Assembly: GCF_008180155.1 (NCBI RefSeq)
Contig: NZ_VSZS01000055.1
Span: forward strand, 1-64,000
Source: Neoaquamicrobium microcysteis
Lineage (GTDB): Bacteria > Pseudomonadota > Alphaproteobacteria > Rhizobiales > Rhizobiaceae
DNA: 64,000 bases
Reading direction: 5' to 3'
Below, in pieces: positions 33,399 through 40,992 of the stretch. Positions within the stretch are counted from its first letter, which is position 1; every line of letters begins with the position of its first letter. The notes beneath the pieces were generated by a model, which was not told the origin of the DNA, ran no database searches, and worked only from the letters and a program-made list of their open reading frames with translations. Both the position numbers and the translations under genes were made by a program.

Positions 33399-34541
33399 CT
33401 ACTGCGTGGAGCCGGTTGCTTCTTCAACCAGCTTCCTGACCGTTTCGGCATCGGCTTCGACCGGATTGACCCTGTCGCCTTCCGAGATGAGTTCCTGACC
33501 CGCCACGATGATGCGCGCCCCTTCCGGGATGCCGCCGAGCACGAGCCCGCCAGCCGTGTCGTCCACCAGATCGATGGGATAGAACACGACCTGATCCTCG
33601 CCGTCGACCGCGCGGATGCCAAGATCGCCGTCGCCGCTGAGCGTGACGACCGAGCGCGGCAGTACCGTCGATTCGATGGGCGCGGCGCGAAGCGTTATCT
33701 CGGCCGTCATGCCGGCCGGCACGCTACCATCCTTGTTGGGAATGGCGACTTCCACGCGGAAGGTGCGGGTCGCGGCCGTGGCGTCGCGGCTGATGTAGCG
33801 GATGGTGCCTTCCACTTCCTGGCCGTTGACGAGGCGAACCTCGGCCGGGTCTCCCGGCTTCACATAGGCAAGGTCGCGCTCGGAGACCTCGCCTCGAGCA
33901 AGAACCGGGTCGAGATTGAGGATGGTCGCGACCTGCGCGCCGGCAGCAACCGAACTACCGAGTTCCACATCCACCTTGTCGATGATGCCGTCGAACGGTG
34001 CGCGTAGCGTATTACGCTCCAGTTCAGCAACGGCCGCCTCGAGCTGGGAGCGCGCGGCGGCGAGTGCAGAGACGGCATTGTCGAGCTGAAGCTTGGGCAT
34101 GCTGCCGGCTTCGGCAAGCCGCCGGGCCGCGTTGGCCTCGGCCTCTCGCTGGGCGAGCAGCTGTCGCGCGGTTTCCACCGCGGCTTCCTTGCCTTCGGCT
34201 TCAAGCTTGGCGATCAGGTCGCCACGCTTGACCTGGCTGCCGAGATTGACCGGCAGTTCCTCGACTATGCCGGCCGCCCGGGTCGCCAGCACGGCGCGCT
34301 TGTCGGCATCGGTGTGGCCGGAAATGCGGATCGCGCGGGAATGCTCGACACGCGGCGGATTAACGACCGCCACCGTGCGAAGCGGAGCCTCCTGCTGTTC
34401 CTGCTCTGCCGTTGCGGCGCGCGCGGCCTCAGCCTCGTCGGCCGCGCTGCCGACGGAGGAAAACTCGCCGGTGGCAACCCAGGCCGCGGTTGCAACGAGC
34501 ACGGCGATAGCCGCTACCTTGTGAAACTTGATCTTCGCCAT
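33399..34541 (-). CDS. RND efflux periplasmic adaptor (membrane fusion protein)
   Basis: A 380-residue adaptor. An uncleaved membrane anchor at about 8-26 precedes a lipoyl-like strand pair (ATRAAGIVEELPVNLGSQVKRGDLIAKLE). The alpha-hairpin follows (about 115-175, rich in Ala/Glu/Gln), then the returning lipoyl half NTLRAPFDGIIDKVDVELGSSV and a beta-barrel region. The C-terminal membrane-proximal part is shorter than usual. It links the pump at 30204-33377 to an outer-membrane channel. It is the first gene of the operon; TTGCAGTGCAA at 34675-34685 is a possible upstream control site. Confidence 0.93.
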   Translation of the reverse strand: MAKIKFHKVAAIAVLVATAAWVATGEFSSVGSAADEAEAARAATAEQEQQEAPLRTVAVVNPPRVEHSRAIRISGHTDADKRAVLATRAAGIVEELPVNLGSQVKRGDLIAKLEAEGKEAAVETARQLLAQREAEANAARRLAEAGSMPKLQLDNAVSALAAARSQLEAAVAELERNTLRAPFDGIIDKVDVELGSSVAAGAQVATILNLDPVLARGEVSERDLAYVKPGDPAEVRLVNGQEVEGTIRYISRDATAATRTFRVEVAIPNKDGSVPAGMTAEITLRAAPIESTVLPRSVVTLSGDGDLGIRAVDGEDQVVFYPIDLVDDTAGGLVLGGIPEGARIIVAGQELISEGDRVNPVEADAETVRKLVEEATGSTQ

Positions 34542-34674
34542 GTTCGAAATCCAGCGAGCGGGTCCGTTCAGGGGTTCTTGCCCTTGGGGAAGCCGTCGAT
34601 ATGGGGGCGCTCTCCGCGCCGTTCAATCCGTCACTTCGCGCCACGCGCGAGAGGCACGGCGTTCTACCTCATTT

Positions 34675-34685
34675 TTGCAGTGCAA
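34675..34685. promoter_or_regulatory. Short palindrome upstream of the RND operon
   Basis: TTGCAGTGCAA is a perfect odd palindrome 134 bases before the adaptor start codon, in the 170-base gap shared with the end of the cytochrome gene. Efflux operons often have such sites, but no regulator gene is adjacent and an 11-base palindrome can occur by chance. Confidence 0.25.
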
Positions 34686-34711
34686 CATAGTGGGAAATGT
34701 TGATGATTTCA

Positions 34712-35314
34712 TCACTCCTCCGGACAGGGTGCGCCCGCAGCGGCCCATCTCTCGATAGCTGCAAAGGTTTCCTCCGCCGAGCCGGGCGCAGGCTCTCGCC
34801 CGGGGCCGGGGTTCCACCCCCACGCCACCAGCGCGTCGTCCCTGACATGGTTGGCAACTTCCTCCAGCGAGCGTCCTCCGTTGCGTTCCGGGTCCTTGAT
34901 CTGGGCACAAATTTCGGCCGAAGATTTGTCGAACCACACCATTTCCGCAGGTGCCAGATGCCAGGCATGGGCGCCCGGAGGGCCGTGAAGAACCGCGGAA
35001 TTCTCTTCTGAATGGCAGGTGCTACAGCGCAGCCCTGCGTTGCCGAAGCCGTCTTCGCCCCGCCGCACGTTGAAGGCATGCACCCTCGTCTTGCCGTAGC
35101 TTTCGCCCGACCAGCGCGGCTGGTCGTCCTCGACATGGCAGTTGGCGCAGCGCGGATGTGCGAAAACGGCATGGATGCCTTCCCATTCCGCCAGCCCCTG
35201 TTCGCCGGAAGCCGGGGTGACGGGGGTATCGCTATCCTGCGCCCTCGCGCCCGGCAACGCGGCGGCCGACAGGCTAATGACAAGAGCTGTCAGGAGTGTT
35301 CCGGAAAACCTCAT
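34712..35314 (-). CDS. Exported diheme c-type cytochrome, electron acceptor of the molybdenum oxidoreductase
   Basis: A 200-residue protein with a signal peptide (residues 1-25) and two haem-binding CXXCH motifs, CANCH at 56-60 and CSTCH at 97-101. The spacing and an AHAWHLAP segment suggest a small multihaem domain rather than a class I cytochrome c repeat. Its ATG overlaps the stop of the molybdopterin subunit by four bases (ATGA), so the two are coupled and would meet in the periplasm. It would pass electrons from the oxidoreductase to the respiratory chain. I am confident of the haem sites, less so of the exact family. Confidence 0.85.
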   Translation of the reverse strand: MRFSGTLLTALVISLSAAALPGARAQDSDTPVTPASGEQGLAEWEGIHAVFAHPRCANCHVEDDQPRWSGESYGKTRVHAFNVRRGEDGFGNAGLRCSTCHSEENSAVLHGPPGAHAWHLAPAEMVWFDKSSAEICAQIKDPERNGGRSLEEVANHVRDDALVAWGWNPGPGREPAPGSAEETFAAIERWAAAGAPCPEE

Positions 35315-37587
35315 GCGAAGCTCACCTCGCGAGACAAGGGCAACTGGCGGATGCGCTTGCCAGTGAGCGCAAAGATGGCATTGGCCAGTGCGGGAGCCGC
35401 CGGTGGCGTGCCGACCTCGCCGACGCCGCCCATCCTGTGGAAGTTCTCGATGATGGCGACTTCGAACTCCGGTGCCTGAAAGATGCGCATCGCGTCGTAG
35501 TCGTGGAAATTGCTCTGCTCGACCACGCCTTCCGAGAAGGTGATCTGCTGTCCCATCGCGGCCGACAGGCCGAATATCGCGCCGGAGGTCATCTGCGCCT
35601 CGATGATGGCGGGATCGATGGCCATGCCGACGTCCACGGCGATCCACATCTTCTCCAGCTTGATGCCGGCCGGAGTTTCGGCGATCTGGATGACCTGTCC
35701 GCACCAGCTGCCGAAGGAAAGGGTGAAGGCGAAGCCCTTGGCCTTGCCGGCCGGCAATGTCTCCCCCCAGTTCGACATCTCGGCCACCTTGTCCACGACG
35801 GCGATGGCTGCGGGGAAGTCGGCCATCAGCCTGCGCCGCATCTCGACCGGGTCGACCTGGCCGGCATGGGCGATTTCGTCCATGAAACCTTCATGGAAGA
35901 AGCCGTTGACCGAATTGCCGACCGAGCGCCAGAAGGTCACCGGAATGGCCAGCGGCACCTGGATTTCGGATACTCGGTAGTTGGGGATCGTGTAGGGCTG
36001 ATTGCGCGCGCCGTCCGTGATCGACGGATCCGACCCGCCGGCAGGCAGCGAGGGGAAGGTGCGCCCCATGAGCGAGGACATCATGTTCTGCGCGGCGATC
36101 CGCATGTCGACGGCGACGGGCAATCCATCCTCGCCGATGCGCGCCCTGAAGTGGCCCGCGGAAGCAGGGCGGAACGGGCCGCGCCGCGTGTCCTCCTCGC
36201 GCGTCCACGTGACCTGAACCGGCCGCCCATCAGTCTCTTTGGCGAGAAGCGTCGCATAGAGCGCGTAGTCGAGTTCGCCTCGCCGCCCGAACGCGCCGCC
36301 CATGGAGGTGGTGTGGACGTTGGTCTTGCCGCCCGGTACGCCGGCAAGGTCCGAACAGAACCAGCGGACCAGAACGGGCATCTGGTTCGGCGCCCAGATG
36401 TCGAGCACGCCGTCCTTCAGCCTGGCGGTGCAGTTCATCGGCTCCATCGGGGCATGGGCGAGGTAGGGGACGCTGTACTCCGCCTCGATGACACGCTCCT
36501 GCGGCGCGTCGGCGAAGGCGACGTCCACATTGCCGTCATCGCGCATGGCGGATGCATCGCCGGATCTTGCCGCTTGGGTGAAGGTGGCCATGATCTCGTC
36601 ATTCGCCTTGGGATAGCCAGGCTCGCCCCACTCCACGTCGATCGCCTCGGCGGCCTTGAAGGCGGCCCAGGTGTTTTCCGCGATGACGCCGAAGCCGCTG
36701 CCGTAGAGCGTTTCGATCGGAACGATCTTGACCACGCCCGGCATGGCGGATGCGGCCGAAATATCCGACCGGACGGGGGCGACTCCGAACACGGGGCTGA
36801 TGCGGACCGTGGCGAACAGCATGTCGGGCTGGCGCACGTCGATACCGAAGATCGGCGCGCCGGTGACCTTGTCGAGCATGTCGACACGCGGCTGCGACTT
36901 GCCAAGCAGCTTCCAGTCGGCGCGCTCCTTGAGCACGACGCTGGAAGGCGGCTTGATCTGGGCGGCGTCGAGCGCCACCTCGCCATAGGTGAGGCTGCGG
37001 TTGGAAGCCCTGTGCACGATGGTGCCGTTTTCTGTCGCCAGCTCATTGGCGGCAACGCCGAGCCGTGCTGCGGCAGCATCGACCAGCATTATGCGGGCCG
37101 CGGCGCCGGCCTGCCGCATGCGCTCGAACCCGTCGCGCGTGGCGGTCGATCCGCCCGTCGCCTGAAGGCCCAGCATCTTGCCGGCCACGCCCATCAGGCC
37201 GCGTACCGTCTCGGCGGTGAAGCTCTCGTCCCAGAAGTTGAACCCGCCGCCTTCTTCCAGCATGGCAGCGTTGTAATAGGCGTATGAGGGTGGACCATGC
37301 TCGACGGTGACGCGGTCCAGCGACACGTCGAGTTCTTCCGCCACGAACGCTGCAAGCGTCGTCGATATGCCTTGTCCCATCTCGGCGCGCGGCGCGATCA
37401 GGGTGATGGTATCATCCGAAGACACCTTGACGTAGGGATTGAAGGTAACCTCACCCTCGGCAAGCTCGTCTTCGAGAGGGTTGGGGTAGGGCTGGCGGTA
37501 GTACCAGTAGCCGACGGCCACGCCGCCCGCGACGGTGGCGGCGCCGAGCAGGAAAGCGCGCCGGGTGAAGGTGCCGAGACGCGACAT
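35311..37587 (-). CDS. Tat-exported molybdopterin oxidoreductase, isoquinoline 1-oxidoreductase/aldehyde dehydrogenase large subunit type
   Basis: A 758-residue large subunit of the xanthine oxidase family. A twin-arginine signal is visible (FTRRAFLLGAATVAGGVAVG), so it is folded in the cytoplasm and exported. Conserved landmarks are EMGQGISTTLAAFVAEEL, MGGAFGRRGELDY around the cofactor and the catalytic glutamate in GGVGEVGTPPAAPALANA near the C-terminus. Single-polypeptide large subunits of this IorB type oxidise aldehydes or N-heterocycles and take electrons through a two-cluster Fe-S subunit to a cytochrome. It is two bases from the Fe-S gene and overlaps the cytochrome gene. Substrate is unknown. 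Confidence 0.9.
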   Translation of the reverse strand: MSRLGTFTRRAFLLGAATVAGGVAVGYWYYRQPYPNPLEDELAEGEVTFNPYVKVSSDDTITLIAPRAEMGQGISTTLAAFVAEELDVSLDRVTVEHGPPSYAYYNAAMLEEGGGFNFWDESFTAETVRGLMGVAGKMLGLQATGGSTATRDGFERMRQAGAAARIMLVDAAAARLGVAANELATENGTIVHRASNRSLTYGEVALDAAQIKPPSSVVLKERADWKLLGKSQPRVDMLDKVTGAPIFGIDVRQPDMLFATVRISPVFGVAPVRSDISAASAMPGVVKIVPIETLYGSGFGVIAENTWAAFKAAEAIDVEWGEPGYPKANDEIMATFTQAARSGDASAMRDDGNVDVAFADAPQERVIEAEYSVPYLAHAPMEPMNCTARLKDGVLDIWAPNQMPVLVRWFCSDLAGVPGGKTNVHTTSMGGAFGRRGELDYALYATLLAKETDGRPVQVTWTREEDTRRGPFRPASAGHFRARIGEDGLPVAVDMRIAAQNMMSSLMGRTFPSLPAGGSDPSITDGARNQPYTIPNYRVSEIQVPLAIPVTFWRSVGNSVNGFFHEGFMDEIAHAGQVDPVEMRRRLMADFPAAIAVVDKVAEMSNWGETLPAGKAKGFAFTLSFGSWCGQVIQIAETPAGIKLEKMWIAVDVGMAIDPAIIEAQMTSGAIFGLSAAMGQQITFSEGVVEQSNFHDYDAMRIFQAPEFEVAIIENFHRMGGVGEVGTPPAAPALANAIFALTGKRIRQLPLSREVSFA

Positions 37588-37589
37588 GG

Positions 37590-38051
37590 TCAGGACCTCG
37601 CCAGCTTGAGCGATGCGGCGCGATGGATCGCAGCACGAATCTTCGGATAAGTGCCGCAGCGGCACAGATTGCCGCCCATGGCGTTGTCGATATCCTCGTC
37701 CGTCGGATCTGCGATCTCCTCGAGCAGCGCAACCGCCGTCATGATCTGGCCGGCCTGGCAGTAGCCGCATTGGGAGACCTGCTCGTCCAGCCATGCCTGC
37801 TGCACGGGGTGGAGGCCGGCCGGCGAGGATATGCCCTCGATGGTGGTGACGGCGCCTTCGACCTGCCCGACCGGGAGCACGCAGGAGCGGACCGGGGAAC
37901 CGTCTATCAGCACCGTGCAGGCGCCGCATGCGGCGATGCCGCAGCCGAATTTGGGCCCCAGTATGCCGGCAATGTCCCTCAGCGCCCAAAGCAGCGGCAT
38001 TTCGGGGTCGGCGTCGATCTCGATGGACTTTCCGTCAACAGTCAGGTTCAT
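37590..38051 (-). CDS. [2Fe-2S] subunit of the molybdenum oxidoreductase (IorA type)
   Basis: A 153-residue subunit with two [2Fe-2S] sites. The ferredoxin-type cluster uses Cys37, Cys42, Cys45 ([11 protein letters not shown]) and Cys57. The all-helical C-terminal cluster uses Cys95/Cys98 (QCGYCQAG) and Cys130/Cys132 (LCRCGTY). It lacks its own signal peptide, so it would be carried out with the Tat-exported large subunit. It is the first gene of a three-gene operon divergent from a TetR gene, with a palindrome in the 94-base gap. Confidence 0.93.
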   Translation of the reverse strand: MNLTVDGKSIEIDADPEMPLLWALRDIAGILGPKFGCGIAACGACTVLIDGSPVRSCVLPVGQVEGAVTTIEGISSPAGLHPVQQAWLDEQVSQCGYCQAGQIMTAVALLEEIADPTDEDIDNAMGGNLCRCGTYPKIRAAIHRAASLKLARS

Positions 38052-38110
38052 CGGAACACCAGATAAAGGAGGCTGGCCGCATCATTCGCGGCTGGCTAAT
38101 AATGGACATC

Positions 38111-38135
38111 TTGACAAAATCCGTCATTTTGTCAA
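38111..38135. promoter_or_regulatory. Perfect inverted repeat, likely TetR operator
   Basis: TTGACAAAAT and its exact complement ATTTTGTCAA flank a five-base spacer. The site lies 59 bases before the Fe-S subunit gene and 10 bases before the TetR ATG, between the two divergent start codons. The left half also reads as a -35 box (TTGACA). It is well placed to repress both genes. Confidence 0.75.
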
Positions 38136-38145
38136 TAGGTGGGCA

Positions 38146-38760
38146 ATGGACGTGATTGATGGATTGAAGACTGCGGCGGCCGCGGAAGGCGACCAAAAGC
38201 GCGTGCGCGTCATGGAAGGCGCGCTGAAGGTGTTTCTCGCCTACGGCTTCAACCGCACGACGATGGACGACATCGCGCGAGCGGCCGAGCTGTCGCGCCC
38301 GGCGGTCTACCTCATCTTCAGGAACAAGACCGACATCTACCGTGCCATCGCGCGCTGCGTGGTCACGCAGATCGTCGAGCGCGCGCGCTATTCCCTGACC
38401 ATGGAAGCCACGTTGCTCGAGCGTCTCGACCACATGGTCGAGACCGCGCTTTTCAACATGGTCAAGGACATCGAGGAATCGCCGCATGGCGCCGAACTGC
38501 TCGACATCCGCAACAAACTTGCCGGAGACATATTCGACGAATGGCGCGGGCATATGCTGATCGCGCTCAAGGCGGCCTTCGCCGAGGAAGCCACGCGCAA
38601 CGGCGTCGACCTCGCGGCGCGCGGGATTTCACCGCTGATCCTGGCCGAAACACTGCTCGACGCGCTGGAAGGCATGAAGCCGCGGCTCAGCGATCCTCAT
38701 TCGCATCTGGCCGCGGCAAAGGGCGCTGTTCGGGTTCTCGTCGCAGCCCTTCGGCCTTAG
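38146..38760 (+). CDS. TetR-family repressor of the molybdenum oxidoreductase operon
   Basis: A 204-residue regulator with an N-terminal TetR helix-turn-helix (about residues 20-65: ALKVFLAYGFNRTTMDDIARAAELSRPAVYLIF is the family pattern, cited in part) and a helical ligand-binding domain. AGGTGGG precedes the ATG at 38146. The perfect palindrome just before the gene points to autoregulation and control of the divergent iorA-type operon. The effector is presumably the enzyme's substrate or a related aldehyde or heterocycle, by inference. Confidence 0.9.
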   Translation: MDVIDGLKTAAAAEGDQKRVRVMEGALKVFLAYGFNRTTMDDIARAAELSRPAVYLIFRNKTDIYRAIARCVVTQIVERARYSLTMEATLLERLDHMVETALFNMVKDIEESPHGAELLDIRNKLAGDIFDEWRGHMLIALKAAFAEEATRNGVDLAARGISPLILAETLLDALEGMKPRLSDPHSHLAAAKGAVRVLVAALRP

Positions 38761-38765
38761 TGCGG

Positions 38766-39548
38766 CTACTGCGCGGTCCAGCCGCCATCGACCGACAGCG
38801 TCGTGCCTGTGATCTGCGCCGCATCGTTTGAACACAGGAAGGCGACAGCCGCGCCGATCTCGGCCACCGTGGCGAACTGCTTCGATGGCTGCTTGGCGAG
38901 AATGATGTCGCGGATCGTGGTTTCGCGATCCAGTCCGGCCTCGCGCGAACGGTCCTCGATCTGGGTTTCGACGAGCGGCGTCAGCACGAAACCGGGGCAC
39001 ACCGCGTTACAGGTGACGCCCTGGCCGGCGAGCTCCAGTGCCACCGTCTTGGTAAGGCCGACGACGCCGTGCTTGGCCGCGACATAGGCCGACTTGTTGG
39101 GCGAGGCGCGAAGGCCATGCGCCGACGCGATGTTGACGATCCGGCCCCAGCCGGAGGCCTTCATGTGCGGGATGGCTGCAGCGGTGGTGTGGAAGGCCGA
39201 CGACAGGTTGATGGCGATGATCGCGTCCCAGCGCTCCGCCGGGAATTCCTCCACCGGCGCCACGAACTGGATGCCGGCATTGTTGACGAGGACATCGACG
39301 CTGCCGAAGCGCGCGACGGCCTTCTCGATCAGGTCGCGGCATTCGTCTGGCTTTGCCATGTCGGCCTTGATGTAGACCGCCTCGACGCCGTGCTTTTCCG
39401 CAAGCTGCGTCGCGACGGCATGGTCCTGCTGGCTGTCGGAATAGGAGTTCACGACCAGCGTGCAGCCCTTGGCCGCCAGCGCTTCGGCGGTGGCGAGGCC
39501 GATGCCGGAGGTCGATCCGGTGACGATGGCGATCTTTCCGGTCAGCAT
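38766..39548 (-). CDS. bdhA: 3-hydroxybutyrate dehydrogenase (short-chain dehydrogenase)
   Basis: A 260-residue SDR. NAD binding is shown by TGSTSGIGLATA (residues 10-21) and NNAGIQ; the catalytic triad is in NIASAHG and the YVAAK motif. The QPSKQFAT stretch and VEEFPAERWDAI are typical of bacterial D-3-hydroxybutyrate dehydrogenase, which links polyhydroxybutyrate turnover to acetoacetate. It converges on the tetR gene with five bases between stops and is divergent from ispG. Other SDRs share the fold, so substrate is by family resemblance. Confidence 0.88.
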   Translation of the reverse strand: MLTGKIAIVTGSTSGIGLATAEALAAKGCTLVVNSYSDSQQDHAVATQLAEKHGVEAVYIKADMAKPDECRDLIEKAVARFGSVDVLVNNAGIQFVAPVEEFPAERWDAIIAINLSSAFHTTAAAIPHMKASGWGRIVNIASAHGLRASPNKSAYVAAKHGVVGLTKTVALELAGQGVTCNAVCPGFVLTPLVETQIEDRSREAGLDRETTIRDIILAKQPSKQFATVAEIGAAVAFLCSNDAAQITGTTLSVDGGWTAQ

Positions 39549-39729
39549 GGTCTTCCTTCATGTTGGCAATTTCGACTGCGGGTCTACATATTGCAGCGCA
39601 TCATCGTTTCCAATCGGGGTGGTGTTTCCACCATATCCGCGCCTTCTTCATGAAGGATTTGCCGGATTGTGCTAAAAGGCCTCAAAGCGTAGATATCGCG
39701 CTGACAAGTCGAGAAAGAGTTCGACCCGT

Positions 39730-40983
39730 ATGCAGCATTTTCTGGACCGACCCCTTGCGCGCCGCCGTTCGGTAGGTGTGGCCGTGGGCGGTGTCATGGT
39801 GGGCGGCGATGCGCCGGTCGTCGTCCAGTCGATGACGAACACCGACACCGCCGACGTGGACGCCACCGTGGCGCAGGTGGCCGCACTGCACCGCGCGGGC
39901 TCGGAGATCGTCCGCATCACGGTGGATCGCGACGAGTCGGCGGCCGCCGTGCCGCGTATCCGCGACCGACTGGCGCGGCTCGGCGTTCACGTGCCGCTGG
40001 TGGGCGATTTCCACTATATCGGGCATAAGCTTCTGGCCGATCATCCAGCCTGCGCCGAGGCGCTGGCGAAGTACCGCATCAATCCGGGCAATGTCGGCTT
40101 CAGGGAAAAGAAGGACCGCCAGTTCGGCGCGATCATCGAAACCGCCATCCGCCACGACAAGCCGGTGCGCATCGGCGTCAACTGGGGCTCGCTCGACCAG
40201 GAACTGCTGACGCGCCTGATGGACGAGAACCAGTCGCAGGGCTCGCCGCTGACGGCAGGCGAAGTGATGCGCGAGGCCATCGTGCAATCTGCGCTGATCT
40301 CGGCCGCCATGGCCGAGGAGATCGGCCTACCGCGCAACAAGATCATCCTGTCGGCCAAGGTGAGCCAGGTGCAGGATCTGATCGGCGTCTATGTCGAACT
40401 CGCCAAGCGCTCCGATCACGCCCTGCATCTGGGCCTGACGGAAGCCGGCATGGGAACGAAGGGCATCGTTGCCTCGTCGGCGGCGATGAGCATCCTGCTG
40501 CAGCAGGGCATCGGCGACACGATCCGTATTTCGCTGACGCCCGAACCCGGCGGCGACCGTACCCGCGAGGTGCAGGTGGGGCAGGAACTGCTTCAGACGA
40601 TGGGCTTCCGCCAGTTCGTACCGATCGTGGCGGCGTGCCCCGGTTGCGGGCGCACGACATCGACGGTGTTCCAGGAATTGGCGGCGACGATACAAGACGA
40701 TCTGCGCCGCAACATGCCCTTGTGGCGCGACAAGTATCCCGGTGTCGAGGCGCTTCAGGTCGCCGTCATGGGCTGCATCGTCAACGGGCCGGGCGAATCC
40801 AAGCAGGCCGATATCGGCATTTCTCTTCCCGGCACTGGCGAGACGCCTTCGGCGCCGGTTTTCGTCGATGGCCAGAAGGCCGCGACCTTGCGCGGCCCGA
40901 ACATCGCCTCGGATTTCCAGAAGATGGTCGCCGACTATATCGAGCGCCGCTTCGGGCAGCAGGAAAAGCAGGCCGCCGAGTAG
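39730..40983 (+). CDS. ispG: 4-hydroxy-3-methylbut-2-enyl diphosphate synthase (IspG/GcpE)
   Basis: A 417-residue [4Fe-4S] enzyme of the methylerythritol-phosphate isoprenoid pathway. Iron ligands are in [10 protein letters not shown] and [11 protein letters not shown]. The barrel domain shows [10 protein letters not shown] and IGVNWGSLD. It produces HMBPP, upstream of the IPP/DMAPP used by the prenyl synthase at 43639-44559, so two isoprenoid genes lie within 5 kb. It converges closely on the hybrid kinase gene. Confidence 0.97.
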   Translation: MQHFLDRPLARRRSVGVAVGGVMVGGDAPVVVQSMTNTDTADVDATVAQVAALHRAGSEIVRITVDRDESAAAVPRIRDRLARLGVHVPLVGDFHYIGHKLLADHPACAEALAKYRINPGNVGFREKKDRQFGAIIETAIRHDKPVRIGVNWGSLDQELLTRLMDENQSQGSPLTAGEVMREAIVQSALISAAMAEEIGLPRNKIILSAKVSQVQDLIGVYVELAKRSDHALHLGLTEAGMGTKGIVASSAAMSILLQQGIGDTIRISLTPEPGGDRTREVQVGQELLQTMGFRQFVPIVAACPGCGRTTSTVFQELAATIQDDLRRNMPLWRDKYPGVEALQVAVMGCIVNGPGESKQADIGISLPGTGETPSAPVFVDGQKAATLRGPNIASDFQKMVADYIERRFGQQEKQAAE

Positions 40984-40992
40984 GCGGCCACA

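Noticed and set aside
30204-34541. Heavy-metal (CusA/CzcA) efflux reading of the RND pump
   Set aside because: No Met-rich relay or metal-binding tail is visible in either protein, and no outer-membrane or metal-regulator gene is adjacent.
35311-38051. Xanthine dehydrogenase assignment
   Set aside because: The large subunit carries a Tat signal, there is no FAD subunit, and the partner is a diheme cytochrome, which fits the isoquinoline/aldehyde type instead.
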